A stretch of 64,000 nucleotides of DNA from Salinibacterium sp. dk2585 (lineage in GTDB: Bacteria > Actinomycetota > Actinomycetes > Actinomycetales > Microbacteriaceae). The notes below the pieces were generated by a model, which saw nothing but the letters and a program-made list of their open reading frames with translations, was not told where the DNA came from and made no database searches. Of the stretch, positions 51,122-63,695 are shown one piece after another. Position 1 is the first letter of the stretch, and every line of letters begins with the position of its first letter. The stretch lies in the NCBI RefSeq assembly GCF_008001035.1, contig NZ_CP042856.1, positions 2,771,339-2,835,338 of the forward strand, in the 5' to 3' direction. Made by a program: the position numbers and the translations under genes.

Positions 51122-51912
51122 CAGGCGGCTCCCTCCAAGACTGCGGCGAGCTCAGCGGGCATGCCAGCGGATGCTGGCTGCCACGACTCCAGGACGCCGT
51201 AGGCGATGATGCGTTCGGCCGCAGAGAAGCGCGGGTTGCAACTGGTCAGGGTGATGAACCGCTCCCCCGCCACCTCGATGCCGGGGGCCTGCGGCACCGG
51301 TTCGAGCACCCCTGTTCCCGTCGGCAGCACATACTCGAGGTTGCGGAACGCGTAGGTGTACCAGCCGTCGACCGTCTGCACATAGATCTTGTCGCCGAGC
51401 TGCAGTTCACCGATCTCGGCGAAAGGCTTGCCCCACGTCGTGCGGTGGGCGGCGAGGGCGAAGTTGCCGACCTCGCCCGGTAGCTGCGTCGAGGGATAGT
51501 GGCCCACCCCGAGGTCCTCTCGGTTGAGCACTGCCGTGAGTCCGACGCCCTCGCCGATCTTGCGCACATAGTCGGCACCGAAGCGCGGCACGAAGAGGGT
51601 CGCGAATGCCTCATTCGTGACGGGTGCGACGGTGCTGACAGGCTCGCCCGGCTCGCCCGGGTCGACGGGATCGACGGGTTCCTCGTCCTTGTCGGCCGGC
51701 GCCGGCGCCTCGTTCGCGAGGTCCTCACTGAACTCGATCGCAGCATCCCTCTGCTCGTTACCGACGATGATGTCGTTGAGCCAGAGCTGCCAGCCGAGGA
51801 AGAGGAGCACGAGCACGCCCGCAGTGAGGAACAGCTCGCCGAGCACGCCGATGATGGCCAGGCCGACAGATGCCCGGGGCCTCGCCCGTTGCCCCCCTCG
51901 TGCCCTCGCCAT
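51121..51912 (-). CDS. Class E sortase
   Basis: A 263-residue membrane-anchored transpeptidase that links surface proteins to peptidoglycan. An N-terminal helix (GLAIIGVLGELFLTAGVLVLLFLGW) is followed by an acidic Pro-rich linker and the sortase barrel. The catalytic residues are His in ALAAHRTTWG (near 155), Cys in ITLTSCNPRFS (near 225) and Arg in NPRFSAAERI. Class E enzymes prefer LAxTG. The one candidate substrate in this window (11075-12220) ends in LPVTG, so it may be served by another sortase. It is first in an operon with the 51-residue protein and pabA. Confidence 0.93.
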   Translation of the reverse strand: MARARGGQRARPRASVGLAIIGVLGELFLTAGVLVLLFLGWQLWLNDIIVGNEQRDAAIEFSEDLANEAPAPADKDEEPVDPVDPGEPGEPVSTVAPVTNEAFATLFVPRFGADYVRKIGEGVGLTAVLNREDLGVGHYPSTQLPGEVGNFALAAHRTTWGKPFAEIGELQLGDKIYVQTVDGWYTYAFRNLEYVLPTGTGVLEPVPQAPGIEVAGERFITLTSCNPRFSAAERIIAYGVLESWQPASAGMPAELAAVLEGAA

Positions 51913-51953
51913 GCAGCGAGTCTATTCGAGCACTTCCCGCTAGAATTCCGGGC

Positions 51954-52196
51954 ATGGCCAAGTCGACGAACTCCACGCCCGATTCCTCACGGGAGGTCCG
52001 CTCCGGCGACGACGCCCCCAACCCGGTGTGGTTCAAGCCGATCATGTTCGGGTTGATGCTGCTTGGGCTGCTGTGGATCATCGTCTACTACATCAGCCAG
52101 ACCGCCCTGCCGATCGCGGAACTCGGTGACGGCAACATCCTCGTCGGCTTTGGCATCATGTTCGTCGGCTTCCTCATGACCACCCGCTGGCGCTGA
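51954..52196 (+). CDS. crgA: Cell division protein CrgA
   Basis: An 80-residue septal membrane protein, actinobacteria-specific, which interacts with FtsZ, FtsQ, FtsI and PknA-system proteins. A polar N-terminus (MAKSTNSTPDSSREVRSGDD) is followed by NPVWFKPIMFGLMLLGLLWII (helix 1), the characteristic YYISQTALPIAELGDGNI, helix 2 (ILVGFGIMFVGFLMTTRWR) and the C-terminal TTRWR. It is divergent from the sortase operon. Confidence 0.95.
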   Translation: MAKSTNSTPDSSREVRSGDDAPNPVWFKPIMFGLMLLGLLWIIVYYISQTALPIAELGDGNILVGFGIMFVGFLMTTRWR

Positions 52197-52243
52197 CCTT
52201 GCCCCTCGAGGCACCACTTCGGGGGCCAACTACACCGGTGTAA

Positions 52244-52274
52244 TTATCCCCACTGTGGAATCACCTGTGGATAA
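52244..52274. promoter_or_regulatory. Cluster of DnaA-box-like sites
   Basis: TTATCCCCA (52244-52252, one mismatch), TGTGGAATC (52254-52262, weak) and TGTGGATAA (52266-52274, a perfect DnaA box) lie within 31 bp between the convergent crgA and rhomboid genes. A perfect 12-bp palindrome, TACACCGGTGTA (52231-52242), adjoins. No promoter is expected at this place. Confidence 0.5.
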
Positions 52275-52298
52275 CTCCACTCGCTGAGCGGAGAACGA

Positions 52299-53150
52299 TC
52301 ACCCGAAACGCGCGTACATCAGCACGACGCCGATGACCGTGAGCACCACGAGCCCTCCCGCAACAGCGGCGAGGAGCAGCCGCTGTCGGCGCGCGGCGTT
52401 CCTGTGGCGCGTGCGCAGCAAGATGAAGCCGATGAGTGCGCCCACGAGGATGCCACCCACGTGCGCCTGCCACGCGATTCCGGGAACGATGAATCCGATC
52501 GCGAGGTTCAGCGCCAGCACGATCACGAGCTGAACACTGTTGCCGCCGAGCCCGCGGTTGATGACGAAGAATGCGCCGAACAGTCCGAAGATCGCGCCTG
52601 AAGCACCAACGACGGGCGTGAGCGGAGACAGCAGCAACACGGCGACCGAGCCGCCCAGCGCACTCAAGACGTAGAGCGCAAGGAATCGCCAGTGGCCGAG
52701 CATCCCCTCTAGCATCCGCCCGAACAACCAGAGCGCATACATGTTGAAGAGGATGTGGAAGAAGGAGTTCTGGGAGTGCACGAGTGCCGTCGTGATCAGC
52801 CGCCATGGCTGCACGTCGGTGTACGGGCCCCAATATAGGAGGGCGTTGGTCACGACCCCGCCGGTGACAAGCTGAAGGAGATAGACCAGGACCGTCAAGC
52901 CCAGGATGCTGTAGGTGACGACCGCGCCCTCGCCCCGCCGAGCACGATTGATCGCGGTGACGACGGCGGGCTTGCGGCGAGGAGCGGAAGCCTGGTGTTC
53001 GCGCACGCACTCGGGGCAGTGCACGCCAACGGGTGCCTGCGTCTGGCACTCGGGGCATACCGTGCGCCCGCATCGCTGGCACAGGATGAAGCTCTGCCGA
53101 TCGGGATGCCGATAGCAGTAGTTGTCGGGACTGGAGGGCAGGCTGCTCAC
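52299..53150 (-). CDS. Rhomboid intramembrane serine protease with zinc-finger N-terminus
   Basis: A 283-residue protein. Residues 10-52 hold a B-box-like zinc finger (CYRHPDRQSFILCQRCGRTVC, CPECV). Six or seven helices follow, with the rhomboid motifs HILFNMYALWLFGRMLE, the catalytic Ser in VVGASGAIFGLFGAFF (near 184) and the His in WQAHVGGILVGALIG (near 230). Rhomboids cleave transmembrane substrates within the membrane. Its position beside ppiA and crgA near the origin is conserved in actinobacteria. Confidence 0.94.
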   Translation of the reverse strand: MSSLPSSPDNYCYRHPDRQSFILCQRCGRTVCPECQTQAPVGVHCPECVREHQASAPRRKPAVVTAINRARRGEGAVVTYSILGLTVLVYLLQLVTGGVVTNALLYWGPYTDVQPWRLITTALVHSQNSFFHILFNMYALWLFGRMLEGMLGHWRFLALYVLSALGGSVAVLLLSPLTPVVGASGAIFGLFGAFFVINRGLGGNSVQLVIVLALNLAIGFIVPGIAWQAHVGGILVGALIGFILLRTRHRNAARRQRLLLAAVAGGLVVLTVIGVVLMYARFG

Positions 53151-53184
53151 AGCCCGCCCTCCGTCCTCGCGAGAATCACGGGAT

Positions 53185-53718
53185 TCAGACCTCGTCGATC
53201 GTGATGCTGTTGATGACGATGTCCTCGAGGGGCTTGTCGCCCGGGCCCTTCTTGACAGACTCGATCTTCTTCACGACGTCCTGCGAGGCGGCATCCTCGA
53301 CCTTGCCGAAGATCGTGTGCTTGCCCTGGAGCCAGGTGGTGGGCACGGTCGTGATGAAGAACTGCGAACCGTTGGTGCCGCGACCCATCTGGATGCCCGC
53401 GTTCGCCATTGCCAGCACGTAGGGCTGCGTGAAGTCGAGCTCAGGGTGAATCTCGTCGTCGAACTGGTAGCCGGGGCCGCCGATGCCCTTGCCCAGGGGG
53501 TCACCGCCCTGGATCATGAAGTCGTCGATGATGCGGTGGAAGATGACGCCGTCGTAGAGGGGACGGTTGGTCTTCTGGCCCGTCGCGGGGTCAGTCCACT
53601 CCTTCGTTCCGCTCGCGAGGCCCACGAAGTTATCGACGGTCTTCGGTGCGTGGTTGCCGAAGAGGTTGACCTTGATGTCGCCCATAGAGGTGTGGAGGGT
53701 CGCTACGTGTGTGTGCAT
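53185..53718 (-). CDS. ppiA: Peptidyl-prolyl cis-trans isomerase, cyclophilin type
   Basis: A 177-residue cytoplasmic cyclophilin catalysing proline isomerisation. Active-site blocks: YDGVIFHRIIDDFMIQGGDP (Arg and Phe near residues 55-63), MANAGIQMGRGTNGSQFFITTV, WLQGKHTIFGKV (Trp/His region). No signal peptide is present. The start ATG at 53718 gives MHTHVATLHTSMGDIKVNLFG, the usual opening. It lies 34 bp upstream of the rhomboid gene on the same strand. Confidence 0.95.
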   Translation of the reverse strand: MHTHVATLHTSMGDIKVNLFGNHAPKTVDNFVGLASGTKEWTDPATGQKTNRPLYDGVIFHRIIDDFMIQGGDPLGKGIGGPGYQFDDEIHPELDFTQPYVLAMANAGIQMGRGTNGSQFFITTVPTTWLQGKHTIFGKVEDAASQDVVKKIESVKKGPGDKPLEDIVINSITIDEV

Positions 53719-53859
53719 GGCCCAAGTATTTCATTCGAGCCCGGCGGATCGCGGCGTGTTCGCTGACGGCGACGCATCCACCGAATACTCAGTGCGCTCA
53801 CAGAAGCGCCCGTGGTTGTATGGAAGTTGCTTCACACACCCGCCGACTGGAGGTCACTC

Positions 53860-54483
53860 ATGGCTTTGTCCCGTAAACGTGCACGTGAACTGAAGCGGCT
53901 GAAGCACTCCGCGTCCGATCTGTGGGAGAGCCAGCGCGAGGTACTCGACCAGGCGAGCAAGGTCGTTCGCGAGGCTGGCCGGCAGGCAGGGAACCTGGGG
54001 CGTGACGAGGTCGTTCCCCGCGTGCGCGACACGATCGACCACCGCGTCAAGCCCGTCATCGCGACGGGAGCAATGGCTACCAAATCCGTCGCCGAGGGCG
54101 CACGCTACAAGGTGCAGCACGATGTGCTCCCCTCCGTCGCATCCGCCGTCGCCACCGCGCTTGCCGTGATCGAGGTCACGAAGGATGCCCGGGTGCGCGA
54201 CGCCATGAAGGCCGTCTACAAGGCAGGCGGTGCGGAGAAGGTGCTCGACATTTCGAGCCGCAAGACCAAGAAGAGGGCCAAGCAGATCCGTAAGGACCTA
54301 GAGAAGCGGGTGAGCATCGTTCCCCCGAAGTCGACTCCGGGCCCCGGTCGCTACATCGTCATGGGCGTCGGCGTCGTTGCCCTGCTCGGAGTGGGCTACG
54401 CCGTGTGGCAGACCCTGCGTGCCGACGACGACCTCTGGATCTCCGACGAGGCCGAGGAACTCCCCGCGAGCGACACGCTCTGA
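53860..54483 (+). CDS. Membrane-anchored helical protein, unknown function
   Basis: A 207-residue protein starting at the ATG at 53860 (GGAGGT, ideal spacing). The first 170 residues are charged and helical, probably a coiled coil (LKRLKHSASDLWESQREVLDQ region), and include repeated VVPRVRDTIDHRVKPVI-type segments. One C-terminal helix (YIVMGVGVVALLGVGYAVW) and an acidic tail follow. It is similar in layout to YtxH-like proteins of Micrococcales. It is divergent from ppiA and ends before a strong hairpin. Confidence 0.65.
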   Translation: MALSRKRARELKRLKHSASDLWESQREVLDQASKVVREAGRQAGNLGRDEVVPRVRDTIDHRVKPVIATGAMATKSVAEGARYKVQHDVLPSVASAVATALAVIEVTKDARVRDAMKAVYKAGGAEKVLDISSRKTKKRAKQIRKDLEKRVSIVPPKSTPGPGRYIVMGVGVVALLGVGYAVWQTLRADDDLWISDEAEELPASDTL

Positions 54484-54495
54484 TCAAGTCTCGCC

Positions 54496-54525
54496 GAATG
54501 CCGTCCGGAACGCCGGGCGGCATTC
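54496..54525. terminator. Bidirectional hairpin
   Basis: GAATGCCGTCCGG (54496-54508) and CCGGGCGGCATTC (54513-54525) form a 13-bp stem with one G-T pair and an AACG loop, 12 bp after the stop of the 53860 gene and just before the end of the convergent lysE remnant. Confidence 0.7.
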
Positions 54526-54529
54526 GTCG

Positions 54530-55161
54530 TTAAGCCACGAGAGCCCTGACGGCGAGGCCCACCATGAGGAGTCCTCCCACGATGGCGGTCCAGCGTCGGG
54601 CGCCCTCGCCCCGCAGGAAACGGCTGAGCATCGCGCCCACCGCCGCGAGCACCGCGTGCCACGAGCCCGAGCCGGTGGCCACTCCGGCCACGAACCATGC
54701 GCGGTCGGCGAGGGTCACGGAGTCTCCCAGGGCATTCCCCGTCGTGAGGGCCAGGAAGTAGATGATCGTCGCGGGGTTGACCACCGTCAGGGCAACGAGG
54801 CCCAGATAGACCCGGAGTCCTGACGACGCGAATCCCGACGGCCGTGCCGCCTCATCGGGGTCACTCCGCAGCCAAAGTGGCTTCATGATGACGTCCGCCA
54901 GCACGAGGAGTACTCCAGCGGAGACATAGCGCAGCGGCTCCTGAGCGACGGCAATGAGCGACGGCAATGAGCGGGGTGATCGCGGCACCGAGGGCGACGG
55001 CGACCGTCGCGTAGGACGTGTCTACCGTCGCCGCACCAGACGCCGCTGCCAGGCCGCGACCGACACCGTGGTCTGCGGCAATGTAGAGGATCAAGAGCGC
55101 GATCGCACCGACCGGGATGGCGATAGCGAGGCCCGCGATGACCCCGGACGAGGGAACTCAC
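54530..55161 (-). pseudogene. LysE-type amino acid exporter inactivated by a 13-bp duplication
   Basis: The product would be a six-helix LysE/RhtB exporter (IAGLAIAIPVGAIALLILYI; ALTVVNPATIIYFLAL with the family's NP motif). The 13-bp unit GAGCGACGGCAAT is present twice in tandem (54943-54955, 54956-54968). Removing one copy rejoins ITPLIAVA to QEPLRYVSAGVLL in one frame. Near the start a second shift occurs: the GTG at 55161 is in another frame from the first helix, repaired by dropping one base of a CCCC run at 55142-55145. Both lesions abolish a full product. Confidence 0.85.
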
Positions 55162-55213
55162 GGATCACGACACTATCGCGATGGAAGGGCTGCCCCTGAC
55201 GGGAGAAGTGGAG

Positions 55214-55286
55214 TGGAGACGAGGGGAATCGAACCCCTAACCCCCTGCTTGCAAAGCAGGTGCTCTGCCAATTGAGCTACGTCCCC
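55214..55286 (-). tRNA. tRNA-Ala (TGC)
   Basis: A 73-nt tRNA: acceptor GGGGACG/CGTCTCC containing the G3-U70 identity pair of alanine tRNAs, D arm AGCTCAATTGGCAGAGC, anticodon loop TTTGCAA (anticodon TGC), T arm with GGTTCGATTCC, discriminator A. CCA is not encoded. Confidence 0.97.
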
Positions 55287-55338
55287 CGGCGGGCCAAACC
55301 CTGTGGGTGAAGATGCGGATGAGACATCCGGATCTGCG

Positions 55339-55412
55339 TGGGGATACCAGGACTTGAACCTGGGACCTCTTCGTTATCAGCGAAGCGCTCTAACCGCCTG
55401 AGCTATATCCCC
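55339..55412 (-). tRNA. tRNA-Ile (GAT)
   Basis: A 74-nt tRNA: acceptor GGGGATA/TATCCCC, D arm AGCTCAGGCGGTTAGAGC, anticodon loop CTGATAA (anticodon GAT), T arm with GGTTCAAGTCC, discriminator A, no encoded CCA. It sits 53 bp upstream of tRNA-Ala in the same direction, the usual pair downstream of gyrA in actinobacteria. Confidence 0.97.
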
Positions 55413-55462
55413 GTTTTGGAGCAGATACGAGAGTATCGTACCGGCGCCCGATTGATGAAATT

Positions 55463-55547
55463 GAGGTTTCGATACGGATCGTCGCAGCGAGGGCGGCTCA
55501 GAGGCGAGCGCGCCTGCGAGCGACGAAGGAGCGTATCGAACCCTCGC
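55463..55547. repeat. REP-like inverted repeat (TTCGATACG type)
   Basis: TTCGATACG (55468-55476) and CGTATCGAA (55532-55540) are exact inverses, with GAGG and CCCTC adding partial outer pairing, and lie between the DUF3566 gene and tRNA-Ile. Motifs of this type are dispersed in Microbacteriaceae genomes. Confidence 0.65.
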
Positions 55548-55553
55548 CTCCAG

Positions 55554-55953
55554 CTAGTTGTTAGTGAAGCCGACGAGCAGGCCGCCCGTGATTCGCACCG
55601 TGAAGTTGTAAATGAGCGCCCAGATCGCGCCGAGGGCCGTGCCGACGATCGTGTTGAGCAGCGCAACGACCACCGAGAAGCCGATGATCTGGATGAGCGA
55701 GAAGCTGCCCATGATGCTGAAGTTCTCGTCGCCCGTGATGTCACCGAGAAGGCTGTCGAGCTGGGAGAAGATGCCGGTCGAGGCGAGGATCGTCCAGACG
55801 AGGATCGTCATGACGATGAGGATGACGCCCAACACGACCGCGATCAGGAACGACAGCTTCACGGCCGACCAGAAATCGACGTAGACGAGCCGCAGGCGCA
55901 CCTGCTTGCTCCCGACGGACTTCTGTGACTTTCGCTGCAACTTCTCGGCGATG

Positions 55954-55961
<8 letters not shown>
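55554..55961 (-). CDS. DUF3566 membrane protein
   Basis: A 135-residue protein with the DUF3566 opening ([21 protein letters not shown]) and two long hydrophobic segments (helix 1 near residues 33-55, helix 2 [20 protein letters not shown]) followed by [16 protein letters not shown]. It always sits just downstream of gyrA in actinobacteria. The start ATG at 55961 overlaps the gyrA stop by 8 bp. In mycobacteria the homologue (Rv0007) is linked to the cell wall and division machinery; its function is not settled. Confidence 0.9.
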
Positions 55962-58527
<2,566 letters not shown>

Positions 58528-58556
58528 GAATTCTCTGTTCCTAAGTTCTGCTGCGT

Positions 58557-58601
58557 GAGCCTGTCGCCTGGTTTCCTCGCTGGCTGGATTTCGACAGGCT
58601 C
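58557..58601. repeat. Inverted repeat between gyrB and gyrA
   Basis: GAGCCTGTCG (58557-58566) and CGACAGGCTC (58592-58601) are exact inverses around a 25-nt loop. The right half belongs to a TTTCGACAGGCTCAA-type motif dispersed in related genomes. Confidence 0.65.
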
Positions 58602-58618
58602 AATCCGCGAGGCCGGGC

Positions 58619-60781
<2,163 letters not shown>

Positions 60782-60860
60782 CTACCAAGGAACGACCCCC
60801 CAAAGGGTGAATTCCGCCGTCTGAGCGCCTAAATAGGCGCGTCCGGACTGTTTTGCCTCC

Positions 60861-61376
60861 CTACCCGTAGGTATCGCGAGGACCGCGCCCCTGAATCGAT
60901 CTGGGGCCCCGTTTCCATGAAGGGGCGTCCGGTCCCAGAAACTTGACGGACTCGACGCCCGCCTCGGGGAACTCTCGCCCAATGCGAGTGAGGATGTCTC
61001 CCCTGATGAGTCGCAGCTGGGTCGCCCACGCGGTCGAATCACACCGCACGCTCATGACGCCGTCCTCGATACCGATCGGTTCAGCGTGCTCTGCCAGGTC
61101 CTCACCCACGATGCCCGACCAGGAGGAGAGCAACTGCGAACGCGCAAGTGGAGATGTCCATCCGAGCGTCGTCGTCATGGCATCCATGACCTCAGCGATC
61201 CCCCGCGGGTCACGGCCCTTGCCGAAGGGAACGCTTGCCCCCTCCTCGCTACGGCGCGCTGACCGCCGGCGGGCATCCCTCGATCGCACGGAACCATCCC
61301 CGAAGACACGCCGGAAACGCTGGTACACCTCGATGTGTTCCTGCTCACGCTCACCACCCTGGCGTGGATCAGTCAT
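60861..61376 (-). CDS. dciA: DciA/DUF721 family protein (replicative helicase loader)
   Basis: A 171-residue protein whose C-terminal DUF721 domain (VMDAMTTTLGWTSPLARSQLLSSW...; GVMSVRCDSTAWATQLRLIR) matches DciA, the ancestral loader of DnaB in bacteria without DnaC. The N-terminus is basic and disordered (RSRDARRRSARRSEEG). It overlaps the recF 3' end by 8 bp, so it is translationally coupled. The 163 bp to gyrB holds a GCGCCTA/TAGGCGC hairpin (60825-60840). Confidence 0.9.
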   Translation of the reverse strand: MTDPRQGGEREQEHIEVYQRFRRVFGDGSVRSRDARRRSARRSEEGASVPFGKGRDPRGIAEVMDAMTTTLGWTSPLARSQLLSSWSGIVGEDLAEHAEPIGIEDGVMSVRCDSTAWATQLRLIRGDILTRIGREFPEAGVESVKFLGPDAPSWKRGPRSIQGRGPRDTYG

Positions 61377-62544
61377 TCGTGATCACCTCGTCGTCGAGGA
61401 TCCGACCCTGCGCAATGCGCACCGTGTGCGCGCGCAGGGCATCAGGCACATCCTCATAGACCGCGGCCGTGATGAGCACCTGCTCGACTGAGACGACGGC
61501 ATCCGCCAGCCGTTCCCTGCGCGCGGCGTCGAGCTCAGCGAAGACGTCATCGAGCACGAGCACGGGATCCCCCGTCGCGGAATCGCGGCGCAGTTCCTCG
61601 ACCGAGGCGAGCTTCAGCGCCAGCGCGAACGACCACGACTCGCCGTGGCTCGCATAGCCGCGGGCCGGCATGCCGTTGAGGCGAAGCAGGAGGTCGTCGC
61701 GGTGTGGCCCGACGAGGGTTACGGCGCGTTCGAGTTCGCTTCGACGAAGTCGCTCGAGTGAGGTGCGGAACGCGGATGCCGCATCCGCCGCCGAGACGAC
61801 GCCGCTGACTCCCGGCTCATCCCCCGCCTCATCGTCATCGCTGCCGGAGAAGATGCTGAGCCGGTTCTCAAGTTCAGCCGAATGCTGGTCGCCCGCGATC
61901 GACACATAGGCGCGCGCGACCTCCGGTTGCAGGCGGGTCACGAGCGCGGTGCGCGCCTCGACGAGCTGGGAACCGAGTTCGATGAGTCGCTCGTCCCACA
62001 CCTCGAGCGTGCTCAGTTGCGAACCCTTCACTCCCGCTGCGCGGGCCGACTTGAGCAGCGTATTCCGTTGCCGAAGCACCCTGTCGTAGTCGGCGATGAT
62101 GCCGGCGAACCGCGGAGAGAGCAAGACGAGCAGCTCATCCATGAACCGCCTGCGGCCGGAGGGTTCGCCGCGCACGAGCGCCAGGTCTTCGGGAGCGAAC
62201 AAGACGCTTGAGAAGTACCGGGGCAGCTCGCGCGTCTTGATCGCCGAACGATTCACCTGCGCCTTATTGGCCGAGGAGCGATTCAGCTGCACCTCCACCA
62301 GCAGCTGGCGGGCACCGTGCGCCAGCTTCGCGCGGATGATGGCGGCATCCTGGTCGCGGCGGATCAGCGCCTGGTCACTCGAGACCCGGTGCGAACCCAC
62401 CGTGCTGAGGTAACCGAGTGCCTCGATGAGGTTGGTCTTGCCCTGGCCATTGCTGCCAACGAAGAGATTGGCGCCCGGCTCGAGCGCGACTTCTGCGCGC
62501 TCGTAGTTCCTGAAGTCGGTGAGGGAGAGGTGGGTGACGAACAA
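61369..62544 (-). CDS. recF: DNA replication/repair protein RecF
   Basis: A 391-residue SMC-like ATPase that helps load RecA at gaps. Walker A is NLFVGSNGQGKTNLIEAL (residues 25-42), the signature is LKLASVEELRRDS, and Walker B is PVLVLDDVFAELDAARRERL near residue 330. The opening VTHLSLTDFRNYERAEV is typical. It begins 2 bp after dnaN and overlaps dciA, so the three form an operon. Confidence 0.97.
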   Translation of the reverse strand: MFVTHLSLTDFRNYERAEVALEPGANLFVGSNGQGKTNLIEALGYLSTVGSHRVSSDQALIRRDQDAAIIRAKLAHGARQLLVEVQLNRSSANKAQVNRSAIKTRELPRYFSSVLFAPEDLALVRGEPSGRRRFMDELLVLLSPRFAGIIADYDRVLRQRNTLLKSARAAGVKGSQLSTLEVWDERLIELGSQLVEARTALVTRLQPEVARAYVSIAGDQHSAELENRLSIFSGSDDDEAGDEPGVSGVVSAADAASAFRTSLERLRRSELERAVTLVGPHRDDLLLRLNGMPARGYASHGESWSFALALKLASVEELRRDSATGDPVLVLDDVFAELDAARRERLADAVVSVEQVLITAAVYEDVPDALRAHTVRIAQGRILDDEVITND

Positions 62545-62546
62545 CG

Positions 62547-63695
62547 CTAGCGAAGCAGCAGGTTCGGCTGCAGGAGGTACTTGTAGTTGTCGGCGCCCGG
62601 CTGGTCCTTGGACGACTGGCTCGTGATGAGCACGGGGCCCGGCTTGTTGGGGTTCTCGGTGCGCGTGAAGGAGATGCGCACGAACTCCGAGTGCACAGCG
62701 CCGAGGCCATCGAGCAGGAACTGTGGCTTGAGCGAGACGACCATGTCGCCACCGTGCAGGTGCGCGTCGATCGTCTCGGATGCCTGGGCCTGCTCGCCGC
62801 CGATCGCCTCAAGGGTCAGGCCATCGATCGTGAAGCTGAAGCGGAGGGCTGCCTCCCGCTCCAGGACGAGGGCGACACGGCGGACCGCCTCGACCAACTC
62901 GCCCGTGTTCATGACGGCGTAGTTCTCGACCGTTTCGGGGAACAGGCGCTTGACGGGCGGGAAGTTGCCCTTGATCAGGAGCGAGGTGACGGTCTTGCGG
63001 TCAGCGCTGAAGGCGATGATCTCGCGGTCGTCGGTGTTCGTGATCGCGACCGAGATCGTGCCGCTGTGGCCGAAGGTCTTGCCGATCTCCTGGAGCGTGC
63101 GGGCGGGCACGAGGGCGGTGACGCCCTCGGAGAAGTCGCGATCCCCCGAATCCCAGTCGATCTCGCGCACCGCGACGCGGTAGCGGTCGGTCGCGACGAG
63201 ACTGAGGGTCGTGTCGCTGACCTCGAGCTGCACACCCGTGATGACGGGGGTCACGTCATCACGGGATGCTGCGACCGCGACCTGGGAGACCGCATCGGAG
63301 AAGGCATCCGCCGGCAGGAGTCCAGACTGCTCACCGACCTGCGGGAGGGTCGGGTATTCCTCGACGGGCATGCTCAGGAGTGTGAAGTTGGCGGAACCAC
63401 ACCGCACCGTGATCTTGGAATCCTCCGTGGAGAACTCGACTGGCGCATTCGGCAGGCGGCTGGCGATGTCGGCCAGCAGTCGCCCTGACACGAGGATCGT
63501 GCCGGGAGTGTCGACGCTTGCCTCGATCTCGGTCTGGGCGGAAACCTCGTAGTCGAACGAGGAGAGCCGAAGGCCAGTGTCAGTCGTCTCGATGAGCACA
63601 CCGCTCAGGATCGGCAAGGTCGTGCGCTGGGGAAGCAGTTTCACGGCAAACGAGACGGCCTCGCTGAAAACGTCGCGATTCACCTGAAACTTCAT
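62547..63695 (-). CDS. dnaN: DNA polymerase III beta subunit (sliding clamp)
   Basis: A 382-residue clamp with three similar domains. Visible are MKFQVNRDVFSEAVSFAVKL, RTTLPILSGVLIE, the second-domain LVATDRYRVAVREIDW, and the C-terminal VLITSQSS block. The start ATG at 63695 follows AAAGGGAA; a longer frame adds 17 unrelated residues. dnaA is expected just beyond the right edge on the same strand. Confidence 0.98.
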   Translation of the reverse strand: MKFQVNRDVFSEAVSFAVKLLPQRTTLPILSGVLIETTDTGLRLSSFDYEVSAQTEIEASVDTPGTILVSGRLLADIASRLPNAPVEFSTEDSKITVRCGSANFTLLSMPVEEYPTLPQVGEQSGLLPADAFSDAVSQVAVAASRDDVTPVITGVQLEVSDTTLSLVATDRYRVAVREIDWDSGDRDFSEGVTALVPARTLQEIGKTFGHSGTISVAITNTDDREIIAFSADRKTVTSLLIKGNFPPVKRLFPETVENYAVMNTGELVEAVRRVALVLEREAALRFSFTIDGLTLEAIGGEQAQASETIDAHLHGGDMVVSLKPQFLLDGLGAVHSEFVRISFTRTENPNKPGPVLITSQSSKDQPGADNYKYLLQPNLLLR

